Positions 15,668 through 22,266 of a stretch of 22,266 bases of DNA are shown piece after piece. The stretch spans positions 1 to 22,266 of the forward strand of contig CAYRJD010000061.1 in NCBI GenBank assembly GCA_964424585.1, in the 5' to 3' direction. The DNA is from CAYRJD01 sp964424585. GTDB lineage: Bacteria > Actinomycetota > Acidimicrobiia > Acidimicrobiales > Poriferisodalaceae. Position 1 is the first letter of the stretch, and each line of letters begins with the position of its first letter. The notes under the pieces were generated by a model. It ran no database searches. It was not told where the DNA came from and saw nothing but the letters and a program-made list of their open reading frames with translations. Both the position numbers and the translations under genes were made by a program.

Positions 15668-17338
15668 ATGAAAGCCACCACCGACACATACGACCCCATC
15701 ACGCTGGAGATCATCCAGAGTTCGCTTCAAGCGGCCGCCGATGAGATGTTTGTGGCGCTGCGCAAGACCGCGATGAGTTCGATCATCTACGAGGTCTTAG
15801 ACATGGGAACCGCGGTGCTCGATGAGCACGGCGAACTCGCGTCATCCGGTGCAGGCATTCCCGCGTTCGTCGGCGTGCTCGATAAGGCGTGCAAGGCTGT
15901 GATCGCGGCGGTCGGTGACGACGTCGATGAGGGCGACGTGTTCTTGACGAACGACCCCTATCGCGGCGGCATCACGCACCTCAACGACATCGTCGTGGTG
16001 ATGCCGACCTTCGCTGACGGCGAACTGGCCGCGTGGACCGCCAACATCGCGCACAACTCCGACGTCGGCGGCATGGCGGCTGGCTCGGCGTCTGGCGAAG
16101 CGACCGAGATATTTCAAGAGGGCGTGCGGCTGCCGCCGGTGAAGGCGATTGCTGGGGGTGAGCCGGTCGCTCAGGTGTTCGACATCTTGCGCATCAACTC
16201 GCGCATGCCCGAAGCGCTTGACGGCGATTTGTGGGCGCAGATCGCGGCGGTCCGCACGGGTAACCGTCGGCTCGAGTCGCTCATCGCGAAGTACGGGTTG
16301 GGTGCGTTTCGCGAGGCAGTTCGCAGCTACATGGATTACGGCGAGCAGGTCTCTAGGCGTGCGCTCGGGCAGCTCCCCAAGGGCACGTTCGAGCTGTCTG
16401 ACACGCTCGATGATGGCCGCAAGTTGACCGTCGTTGTCACCATCACCGACGATGAGTTCATCGTTGATCTCACCGAGTTTCCCGATCAGTCGCCCGCTCC
16501 CATCAACTGCACCAGGGACGCCGCGATGATTCCGGTGCAAATCTTTTTCAAGTCGCTCACCGACTCGACGCTGATCGCGAACGCCGGCACGTTTCGCCCC
16601 ATCACGCTGCTCACTCGTCCGGGTTCGGTCGTCGACCCGCTTGAGCCAGCGCCGCAGGGCTTCTACTACGACATGCTGTTGCCGCTTTACGACTTGCTGT
16701 GGCGCTGCATGGCCGAGGTCGTGCCCGACCAGCTGGCGGCGGGGCACTTCGCTTCGGTCTGCGCGACGCTGATCGGCGGAACGCATCCCGACACCGGTCG
16801 GCCGTATTCGATCATCGAGCCGCAGCTCGGCGGCTGGGGTGCCACGCCGAAGCGTGACGGCAACTCGGCGATCTTCAGCGGCGTTCACGGCGACACGTTC
16901 AACTGTCCCGCGGAGATCAACGAGGCTCGTAACGGCTTGTATGTGAAGCGGCTCGAGCTGAACACCGAGCCCGGTGGCGAGGGGCAGTACGCGGGCGGGC
17001 GAGGCATCGTGGTGGAGTACGAGCTGCGCGCCGAAGACAGCTGGTTGACGCTCGGGTTCACTCGCTCTGAGCATCCGCCGTGGGCTGCGGCTGGCGGCAA
17101 AGAGGGCTCGCCGAACTACTGCGAGCTGATCCGCAGCGAGAGCGGATCGACCGAGCGCTACTCGCTCGTGTCGGGCGTGACGGCGCAGGCTGGCGACATC
17201 GTTCGCATCGTGACCGGCAACGGCGGCGGGTTCGGCAACCCAGCAGATCGTGACCCGGAGGCCGTTCGCGCAGACGTGCGCGACGGCTTGCTGAGCGCCG
17301 AAGCCGCGGCCGAGATTTACGGGCTGCCCGTCGGCTGA
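15668..17338 (+). CDS. hyuB: ATP-dependent hydantoinase/5-oxoprolinase-family subunit B
   Basis: This 556-residue HyuB has the family landmarks: DPITLEIIQSSLQAAADEMF at the N-terminus, the LTNDPYRGGITHLND segment (NDPY at about 95-98 from this start) whose Asp and His are likely metal or substrate ligands, GGWGATPKRDGNSAIFSGVHGD, the NEARNGLYVKRLELNTEPGG stretch, and the C-terminal GNGGGFGNPADRDPEAVRADVRDGLLS that ends most family members. It forms the ring-opening complex with HyuA. There are two ATG codons: 15662, overlapping the HyuA stop, and 15668. GAGAGG at 15656-15661 touches the first but is six bases from the second, so I chose 15668; the difference is two residues. Confidence 0.92.
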   Translation: MKATTDTYDPITLEIIQSSLQAAADEMFVALRKTAMSSIIYEVLDMGTAVLDEHGELASSGAGIPAFVGVLDKACKAVIAAVGDDVDEGDVFLTNDPYRGGITHLNDIVVVMPTFADGELAAWTANIAHNSDVGGMAAGSASGEATEIFQEGVRLPPVKAIAGGEPVAQVFDILRINSRMPEALDGDLWAQIAAVRTGNRRLESLIAKYGLGAFREAVRSYMDYGEQVSRRALGQLPKGTFELSDTLDDGRKLTVVVTITDDEFIVDLTEFPDQSPAPINCTRDAAMIPVQIFFKSLTDSTLIANAGTFRPITLLTRPGSVVDPLEPAPQGFYYDMLLPLYDLLWRCMAEVVPDQLAAGHFASVCATLIGGTHPDTGRPYSIIEPQLGGWGATPKRDGNSAIFSGVHGDTFNCPAEINEARNGLYVKRLELNTEPGGEGQYAGGRGIVVEYELRAEDSWLTLGFTRSEHPPWAAAGGKEGSPNYCELIRSESGSTERYSLVSGVTAQAGDIVRIVTGNGGGFGNPADRDPEAVRADVRDGLLSAEAAAEIYGLPVG

Positions 17339-17360
17339 GACGCTGGCCGAGCTGTTCGTT

Positions 17361-18413
17361 GTGAGCGCCGCGTTGCGCGACGCCGACGTGATCGGTGTCG
17401 GCGGTGGCATCGCAGGGGCGACGAGCGTCTATCACCTCGCCCGGCGCGGGTTGCGTGTCGTTCTGCTGGAGCGCGAGGCCGAGCTGGGCACGCACAGCAC
17501 GGCACGCAGTGCCGCCACGTTGGTGCCCGGCTACGGCGGCGCGGCGAACGACGAGTTCACCGAGGCAGGCCTGCGGTTTCTGCACTCGTGCGCCGACGGG
17601 TGGGCGGCACAGCCGCTGCTCACGCCGCGTCCGCTGCTGTGGATGCATCCCGCCGAGCCGGTCGGGTGCGCCGGCGAGTTGGCGGGAGCGGAAGAGGTCA
17701 CCGTTGACGAAGCTGTTGCGTTGTGTCCGCCGCTGCGGCCCGAGACGATCAGTCGGGCGACGGTTCAGCCGGGTGGCTACGACATCGACGTCGCGGAACT
17801 ACTGGCGGCCTACGTCCGCGGGGCGCGTGCCGGTGGCGCGGTGGTTCACCGCAGCTCGGCGGCTGTTCGCATTGAGCGTCAAGCCGATCACTGGGCAGTG
17901 CACGCTGCCGATCTCACGGTGCGCGCGCCGGTCGTGGTGAACGCCGCCGGAGCGTGGGCCGACGAAGTCGCCTGCGCCGCCGGGCTGCGGCCAGCGGGGC
18001 TGCGCCCGCTCAAACGCACCGCGTTCGTGTGTCCCGTGGCGCAACGAACGGCAGGCTTGCCTCTGGTGCTGGCGGCAGATCACACGTTCTATTTCAAGCC
18101 CGACGTCGAGGGCATGCTGCTGTGCTCTCGCGCGGACGAGCAGCCGTCTGAGCCGTGCGATCCGCGGCCAGATGAGGTCGACCTCGCGTATGCCATCGAG
18201 CGCATCAACGCGCACACCACGTTTGCCATTCGCAGCGTGAGTCACGCTTGGGCTGGCCTTCGGGTGTTCACGGCCGACCGCCAGCCGCTCGTCGAGCCGC
18301 ACGAAGACGACCCCTCCTTCATCTGGTGCGCCGGTCTCGGAGGTACCGGCGTGCAAACATCTCCCGGCGTGGGCGCCCACATCGCCACCCTCGCCTCCAC
18401 CGCCCTCGCATGA
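17361..18413 (+). CDS. FAD-dependent oxidoreductase, DAO (D-amino-acid/sarcosine/glycine oxidase) family
   Basis: This 350-residue flavoprotein has the N-terminal Rossmann motif for FAD: ADVIGVGGGIAGATSVYHLA at 8-27, with the ribose-binding Glu in VVLLERE (E37). It also has the C-terminal DAO signature region SHAWAGLRVFTADRQPLVEP followed by IWCAGLGGTGVQTSPGVG. Family enzymes oxidise secondary or primary amines of small amino acids such as sarcosine, glycine, D-amino acids or N-methyl amino acids. As the last gene of the catabolic cluster, 22 bases after HyuB, it probably oxidises the amino acid freed by ring opening. The GTG at 17361 is the only sensible start. It is shorter than many DAO proteins (about 370-400), mostly through short loops; no key motif is missing. 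Confidence 0.88.
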   Translation: MSAALRDADVIGVGGGIAGATSVYHLARRGLRVVLLEREAELGTHSTARSAATLVPGYGGAANDEFTEAGLRFLHSCADGWAAQPLLTPRPLLWMHPAEPVGCAGELAGAEEVTVDEAVALCPPLRPETISRATVQPGGYDIDVAELLAAYVRGARAGGAVVHRSSAAVRIERQADHWAVHAADLTVRAPVVVNAAGAWADEVACAAGLRPAGLRPLKRTAFVCPVAQRTAGLPLVLAADHTFYFKPDVEGMLLCSRADEQPSEPCDPRPDEVDLAYAIERINAHTTFAIRSVSHAWAGLRVFTADRQPLVEPHEDDPSFIWCAGLGGTGVQTSPGVGAHIATLASTALA

Positions 18414-18460
18414 CTCACCGTCGCCATGCTCCCATCCATCGCGTCAGACGGTCGAGGGTG

Positions 18461-18466
18461 TAGCCT
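18461..18466 (+). promoter_or_regulatory. -10 box (TAGCCT) placed for leaderless transcription of the lipoprotein gene
   Basis: TAGCCT fits TAnnnT and ends seven bases before ATG 18474, the spacing at which transcription would begin on the start codon itself. There is no Shine-Dalgarno sequence in front of this ATG. The same geometry recurs at 20136. Confidence 0.45.
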
Positions 18467-18473
18467 CCACCAT

Positions 18474-19262
18474 ATGAGAAACCAGGTATTCTTCCAGACG
18501 AGCCTCCTAACCGGCGCTCTGATGGCGCTGACAGTTGCTTGCGCCAGGCCAGCCGAGGAACGGGCGTATCTTGATGCCTTGGAGGAGATGGAGGCAACCG
18601 AGTGGGCCAGCGACGAAGATGCCGTCCTTGCTGGACGTGACTTCTGCGACCAACTCGAATCAGGGGAGCTAGCGCTAGGCTCACAGTTCGATGAAATCGC
18701 AGTCGAACATCTCTGTGCGGCACATCTTGACGCATTTCTCGCTCATCAAGGTTACCTTGATAAGATAAGGAGAGAGGATTTGGATGAATGGGCGACAGAT
18801 AGGGCAGCGATCAATGCGGGATATAGAGTCTGCGAGCGTCTTGACAATGGTGAGCCTGCGCGAGGTTCATTGACTGACCAGATCGCCGTTGAACATTTGT
18901 GCCCTGACTATCGCGTTGGATTTCGAACTTTAGAGCAGAGTAGAATTCGTGGTAGCTTCACCGTGATTGACAGCGACTTTCGCGGTAGAAGATCCGGGCG
19001 TTCTTGCTCACCTTCTGGCGGGTACAGTGACATCAATCGTTCTACTCAAGTGGTTGTTCGCAACACTGAGGACATGGAGTTGGGTCGAGCAGATCTCGGA
19101 GCTGGGACAATATCTTCCCTTGGTTGCAAGTTTAGCTTTTCGTTGACACTTACTGAAGGCGAGGACTTGTACCTTGTGACGGTTGGAAGGCGAGGGGAGA
19201 TCGCATACACGTGGGAGGAACTGCGGAGACCGAATGCCATTGACTTAACGCTCGGCGACTAG
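18474..19262 (+). CDS. Uncharacterised lipoprotein with two DUF732-like cysteine repeats and a C-terminal beta domain
   Basis: This 262-residue protein begins with a lipoprotein-type signal ending LTVAC, lipid cysteine C23 (Thr at -3 is slightly unusual). Two tandem copies of a helical unit follow at about 44-91 and 106-153, 62 residues apart: WA[ST]D...AG..[FV]C..L..GE...GS..[DE][EQ]IAVEHLC. Each has a cysteine pair (C58/C81 and C120/C143) that could form a disulfide; the unit resembles the DUF732 style of small secreted actinobacterial domains. Residues 154-262 look all-beta, with a CSPSGGYSDI motif and a later GCKFSF, so possibly a third disulfide, and end with a YLVTVGRRGEIAYTWEEL stretch seen in other actinobacterial lipoproteins of unknown role. 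The ATG at 18474 is preferred to the in-frame ATG at 18426 because the signal peptide starts there. Base use is less GC-biased than in the neighbours. Function unknown. Confidence 0.75.
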   Translation: MRNQVFFQTSLLTGALMALTVACARPAEERAYLDALEEMEATEWASDEDAVLAGRDFCDQLESGELALGSQFDEIAVEHLCAAHLDAFLAHQGYLDKIRREDLDEWATDRAAINAGYRVCERLDNGEPARGSLTDQIAVEHLCPDYRVGFRTLEQSRIRGSFTVIDSDFRGRRSGRSCSPSGGYSDINRSTQVVVRNTEDMELGRADLGAGTISSLGCKFSFSLTLTEGEDLYLVTVGRRGEIAYTWEELRRPNAIDLTLGD

Positions 19263-19351
19263 ATGGCGTTGGAGAGTGATAGCAATCGTATTGACGACGG
19301 GACTTAGCCGACGGAGCCGAAGTTGTAGCGTGCCATGACCCTATTTTCTCA

Positions 19352-20095
19352 GTGCGGTTAGCTGGCAAGCGGGCGATTGTCACGGGCGGCGCCTCGGGCA
19401 TCGGGCTGGCGATAGTCGAGCGGTTTGTCGCCGAGGGCGCGCACGTTCTAGCGTGCGACCGCAACGATGAAGGCGAAGCGGCTGTGTCGGCGGCGGGCGC
19501 GACCTTCGTGCGTTGCGACGTGTCTGACGAAGGCGACATCGAGTCGATGACGGCTGCGGCCGCGCAGACGCTGGGCGGCATCGACGTGGCGGTGGCGAAC
19601 GCCGGCTATGAGTTCGTCGCCGACGCGCTGGAGATGAGCGCGGAAGACTGGGATGCCCACCAGGCAGTGATGCTGCGCGGCGTGTTCCTCACGTTCAAGG
19701 CCGCGCTGCCAACGATGATCGACGGCGGCGGCGGGTCGCTCATCGGCATCGGGTCGAATTTGAGCTTCGTCGGCATGAAGAAGTCGGCGTCGTATCTAGC
19801 CGCCAAAGCTGGCGTGATCGGCCTCGTGCGAGGCCTCGCGCTCGACTTCGCCGACCGCAACATCCGCGCCAACGCCCTGTGCCCCGGGCCGACGCTCACG
19901 CCGTTAGTCCAGCGTCTGCTCGACGACGCGCCAAACCCCGACCGTCTCGCCCGCTCACTCGGCTCCGCCACCGCGCTCGGCCGCCTCGGCAAGCCCGAAG
20001 AAATCGCCGCCGGCGCCGTCTTCCTCGCCTCCGACGAAGCCAGCTACGTCACCGGCTCTGCCCTCATGGTCGACGGCGGCTACACCGCCAAGTAA
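19352..20095 (+). CDS. Short-chain dehydrogenase/reductase (SDR)
   Basis: This 247-residue classical SDR has the NAD(P)-binding TGGASGIG at 11-18, the DVSD adenine-ring pocket at about 53-56, the NAG motif in VANAGY at about 82-86 and the catalytic S135-Y148-K152 set in IGSNLSFVG and SYLAAK. The C-terminus PEEIAAGAVFLASDEASYVTGSALMVDGGY is typical. An acidic residue at the end of the second strand (CDRND) suggests NAD over NADP. It would oxidise or reduce a small hydroxyl/keto compound. The GTG start has no ribosome binding site; the family N-terminus fits exactly. Base use matches the catabolic cluster and not the two genes flanking it, so it may once have been contiguous with that cluster before the lipoprotein gene inserted. 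Confidence 0.9.
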   Translation: MRLAGKRAIVTGGASGIGLAIVERFVAEGAHVLACDRNDEGEAAVSAAGATFVRCDVSDEGDIESMTAAAAQTLGGIDVAVANAGYEFVADALEMSAEDWDAHQAVMLRGVFLTFKAALPTMIDGGGGSLIGIGSNLSFVGMKKSASYLAAKAGVIGLVRGLALDFADRNIRANALCPGPTLTPLVQRLLDDAPNPDRLARSLGSATALGRLGKPEEIAAGAVFLASDEASYVTGSALMVDGGYTAK

Positions 20096-20135
20096 CCCAC
20101 CACCGTGCCTAGCACTCGCCGCGCTCTGCGGTCGG

Positions 20136-20141
20136 TAACAT
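20136..20141 (+). promoter_or_regulatory. -10 box (TAACAT) placed for leaderless transcription of the paralog pair
   Basis: TAACAT fits TAnnnT and ends seven bases before GTG 20149, again with no Shine-Dalgarno sequence. Identical spacing to the box at 18461 supports a real leaderless promoter, probably driving both paralogs. Confidence 0.45.
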
Positions 20142-20148
20142 CGGTCGC

Positions 20149-21384
20149 GTGGAATACCTGGGCAAGGCGCGTGAAGACATCGCCCCCGAGCACCCCGACC
20201 TGTATGCGTGTGCGCAAGAGATGATGTGCGAACTCCGGAACCTACGCTTCCCAAGTGGCCCCGAGCAGCCGCAGTGGATGTTCGCAGACCAGTTTCAGAA
20301 TCGCGCCGAGGAGTTACACGACTACCTCAGCGCTGCTCTAGAACTCGTCAAGTGTCAGAGTTTCGTTCCCGCATATGCTCTCTTGCTCTCGGCCCTAGAT
20401 CACGCGATGGTCGAGCTCCTCTTGCGTGCCGGGCCGCGGCATCGCTTGGAACTCGACCCAGTGAACGAGCCACGGCACCAAGAGATGCTGCATCGATTTG
20501 AGAAAGACCCAGACAGTTCGTCGTTGCTCTCCGTGACTCCGAGCGCCGGCGATCGCGTCATGGCCGTGCACAAAGGAGTGTTGGCTCTACACCATGGCCA
20601 CGAATACGAGGAGCGGGTATCAGTTTACTGGCGCTTGTGTCTTCGCCACAATCCGACGGTTGGTCAGAACTATATGAGGGAGGGCATGATCGCTCTCAAG
20701 CCAACGGGCTATGAAGATGATGAAGACTATGCCTACCGTCAAAAAAAGTTATATGTCAACTTCTTTGAGTTTGTCACGCTGTGTGCCCATCTATCTGAAA
20801 ATCAGCTACTGACACGTGACGAACTGCGGCTACTTCGAGCGCATCATCAGTATCTCAAGGCGTTTGTGCATCCCTCTAGTTGGGCGGCCCGTTCAGTGCG
20901 TGGAGCAGTTAGCAAGCAGCGCCGGAAAACTCCATCAAGTCAATCGCTGCACCTGAGGAGTGAACTGGCGCTCTTGTATATCGTCTGCATTGTGAACTGG
21001 GTCTTGCAAGTGCACTTGCGTCAGTGTTACCAACATCGGTGCTTCGTATCCGAAGACTACGCGAAGAGTTGGGACTTGAGTGTAAGTGCGAGACGACACG
21101 CATCGCACCTATTGTTCCCCGGCACCTGTCCGATCACAGCGACCGACGCACCAGATTCGGCGAAATGCACGCTTGACAGATTTGGATCCGTCAACTATGG
21201 AGAACACCCGCCGATGGATGGCACCGAGATAGCAAACAGTGAGATTTGGTTCCCGTTGGATCAACTTGAGCGCCTAGAGCAGTGGCACCACGCACGACTT
21301 CAACCCAATGATGGGCATCGGTACGTGCCGCCTTGGCTTGACGATACCACCCTGGAGCAACAGAGCAACGTAAAGGTATCTTGA
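20149..21384 (+). CDS. Uncharacterised helical protein, first of a tandem paralog pair (possible DUF5677/HEPN-like)
   Basis: This 411-residue soluble protein has no function I recognise. It starts VEYLGKAREDI..EHPDLYACAQE. A helix at about 72-95 (PAYALLLSALDHAMVELLL) and a later helix ending HHQYLKAFVHP (FVHP at 239-242) are both shared with the next gene. The '[YF]L..FVHP' ending and the earlier 'LLRS.LE' type helix resemble DUF5677/HEPN-like helical families, which include abortive-infection proteins, but this is only a resemblance. A C-terminal extension (about 320-411) with CPITATDAPDSAKC and a charged helix near LDQLERLEQWHHARL is absent from the visible part of the partner. There is no signal or membrane segment. 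It is separated from its partner by only four bases, so they are co-expressed. Base use is less GC-biased than in the metabolic genes. Confidence 0.7.
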   Translation: MEYLGKAREDIAPEHPDLYACAQEMMCELRNLRFPSGPEQPQWMFADQFQNRAEELHDYLSAALELVKCQSFVPAYALLLSALDHAMVELLLRAGPRHRLELDPVNEPRHQEMLHRFEKDPDSSSLLSVTPSAGDRVMAVHKGVLALHHGHEYEERVSVYWRLCLRHNPTVGQNYMREGMIALKPTGYEDDEDYAYRQKKLYVNFFEFVTLCAHLSENQLLTRDELRLLRAHHQYLKAFVHPSSWAARSVRGAVSKQRRKTPSSQSLHLRSELALLYIVCIVNWVLQVHLRQCYQHRCFVSEDYAKSWDLSVSARRHASHLLFPGTCPITATDAPDSAKCTLDRFGSVNYGEHPPMDGTEIANSEIWFPLDQLERLEQWHHARLQPNDGHRYVPPWLDDTTLEQQSNVKVS

Positions 21385-21388
21385 CCGG

Positions 21389-22266
21389 GTGCAGTACCTG
21401 GGTCAAGCGCGCTTTGACCTTGAACTAGAACATCCTGAACTGCACGAAGCAACGCAGAACCTCCTGCGTGCGCTGCGGACGATTCCAACGCCGGTAGGCG
21501 GCAAGGACAACACTCGGGCCGAGTGGCGCCTCTACCTGGAGCGAGCACGACAGCTTGCACAGCAGGCGGATGCGGCGCTATTGCTAACGCCTGAACAGCA
21601 GTATGGAAGTGCATTGACCTTGGTGCGGAGCGTCTTGGAACAGATGTGCCTCGACCTGCTCATGCTTTCGGATGCGACTGCGTGGTCTGAGAAGGTTGAG
21701 CAAGACCAAGTTGCCAGAGATGGACTGACCGTCCCAAACCAGATCGGTGAGCCCCCGTGGGTAGTGTCTCCCTACGTCCGCCTGCTGAGCGAACACACGG
21801 AGGCCTGGACACCCGGACTTTCTACCGAGCGATTAGCGGCGCTTGAAGGACGGGACGCCGCTTCGCTCCGTCGCAGGAGCGAAGAGCACAGCCGTCGTCG
21901 GAGGCCTTTTCTTGGCTGGCATCAGATTCGAGATAACCTGGTAGCATGCGGAGCGCTTCAAGACTCCGAGGGTCAGCGCTTGGACGATCACTATAGATTC
22001 TTGAGCCAGTTTGTCCACCCGTATGGAGGCGAGCAGTTCCTCATGCGGTGCTACTGTACTGAGATCGACGACGGTACGCTACACGAGGAAGATCACCACA
22101 TCTTTGGCGAGTTGGTGCTGCTTTACCTGACGAACATTTTGTCCAATGAACTTGAGGCGGTGACTGACTACTTTGAGGCGACGGCCAAGCACCGACTGGC
22201 GGAGGAGTCCAGACATCGCGAGCTTGTGCTGATGTCAAGGCATCTCGCTGGCTATCTGTGGTTGCC
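21389..22266 (+). CDS. Uncharacterised helical protein, second of the tandem paralog pair, cut by the window edge
   Basis: A frame with no stop codon runs from GTG 21389 to the last base, giving at least 292 residues. It is a diverged relative of the gene before it: VQYLGQARFDL..EHPELHEATQN matches the partner's N-terminus; ALTLVRSVLEQMCLDLLML (about 73-91) matches its buried helix; and DDHYRFLSQFVHP (FVHP at 208-211) matches its C-terminal helix. The conserved His-Pro after an 'SQF' or 'KAF' helix end may be functional. A basic, Arg-rich stretch at about 167-174 (RRRSEEHSRRRRP) lies between them and could bind nucleic acid. It begins four bases after the partner's stop, so translation is coupled. 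The 3' end is missing. A DUF5677/HEPN-like identity is possible but unproven. Confidence 0.7.
   Translation, partial: MQYLGQARFDLELEHPELHEATQNLLRALRTIPTPVGGKDNTRAEWRLYLERARQLAQQADAALLLTPEQQYGSALTLVRSVLEQMCLDLLMLSDATAWSEKVEQDQVARDGLTVPNQIGEPPWVVSPYVRLLSEHTEAWTPGLSTERLAALEGRDAASLRRRSEEHSRRRRPFLGWHQIRDNLVACGALQDSEGQRLDDHYRFLSQFVHPYGGEQFLMRCYCTEIDDGTLHEEDHHIFGELVLLYLTNILSNELEAVTDYFEATAKHRLAEESRHRELVLMSRHLAGYLWL

Noticed and set aside
15842..17410. A 522-codon open frame on the minus strand opposite HyuB
   Set aside because: Its product is Arg/Ala/His-rich with no domain pattern, and the + strand encodes a complete HyuB with all landmarks. GC-rich codon bias keeps the opposite strand free of stops; the same holds for the long minus-strand frames at 4484-5839, 10799-11911 and 13866-14966.
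19335..19361. Nine-codon ATG frame overlapping the SDR start, as a leader peptide
   Set aside because: It has no ribosome binding site, no regulatory residue runs and no attenuator-like hairpin; it is most likely chance.
1..22266. CRISPR arrays, tRNA or rRNA genes, insertion sequences or attachment sites
   Set aside because: I saw no spaced direct repeats, cloverleaf-like sequences, transposase or integrase motifs, or flanking inverted repeats; the spacers between genes are all shorter than about 130 bases.

Overview
The window is GC-rich, and every gene I can support lies on the + strand. Many starts are GTG, several genes overlap by 4 bp (GTGA/ATGA), some genes appear to be transcribed without a leader from a TAnnnT -10 box, and the solute-binding lipoprotein carries a long acidic Ala/Glu/Pro/Thr linker. 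Together these suggest a high-GC actinobacterium, perhaps an Acidimicrobiia-like lineage. This is inferred from style; no marker gene is present.

Layout. (1) 1-357 is the 3' end of a sugar-type ABC solute-binding protein whose start lies outside the window. (2) 483-3617 is a large solitary N6-adenine DNA methyltransferase-like protein with a possible nuclease-like N-terminus; its base use is visibly more mixed than that of its neighbours. (3) 3653-5734 is a P1B-3 (CPH-type) copper/silver-transporting ATPase with a His-rich N-terminus. (4) 5790-18413 is the core of the window, a catabolic cluster of ten genes: a DUF917/thiohydantoin-desulfurase-family protein, a short HyuA-type ATPase-fold protein, an M19 dipeptidase, an NTF2/SnoaL-fold small protein, a complete ribose-type ABC importer (binding lipoprotein, dual ATPase, permease), full-length HyuA and HyuB, and a DAO-family FAD oxidoreductase. 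(5) 18474-22266 is a mosaic: a lipoprotein with duplicated cysteine repeats, a short-chain dehydrogenase, and two adjacent, diverged paralogs of unknown function. The second paralog runs off the right edge.

How the parts may work together. The importer probably brings in a small cyclic amide/imide, hydantoin-like or lactam-like, perhaps carrying sulfur or a sugar. The DUF917-linked pair and the HyuAB pair would process and open the ring with ATP, the dipeptidase would cleave an amide or peptide bond, and the FAD enzyme would oxidise the released amino or N-methylamino acid. The substrate is not deducible from sequence. A ribose-type importer placed between two different HyuA modules is the most interesting feature here. 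The flanking methyltransferase, lipoprotein and paralog pair look like accessory genes acquired separately. I saw no tRNA, rRNA, CRISPR array, transposase or integrase, and no gene-free stretch longer than about 130 bases.
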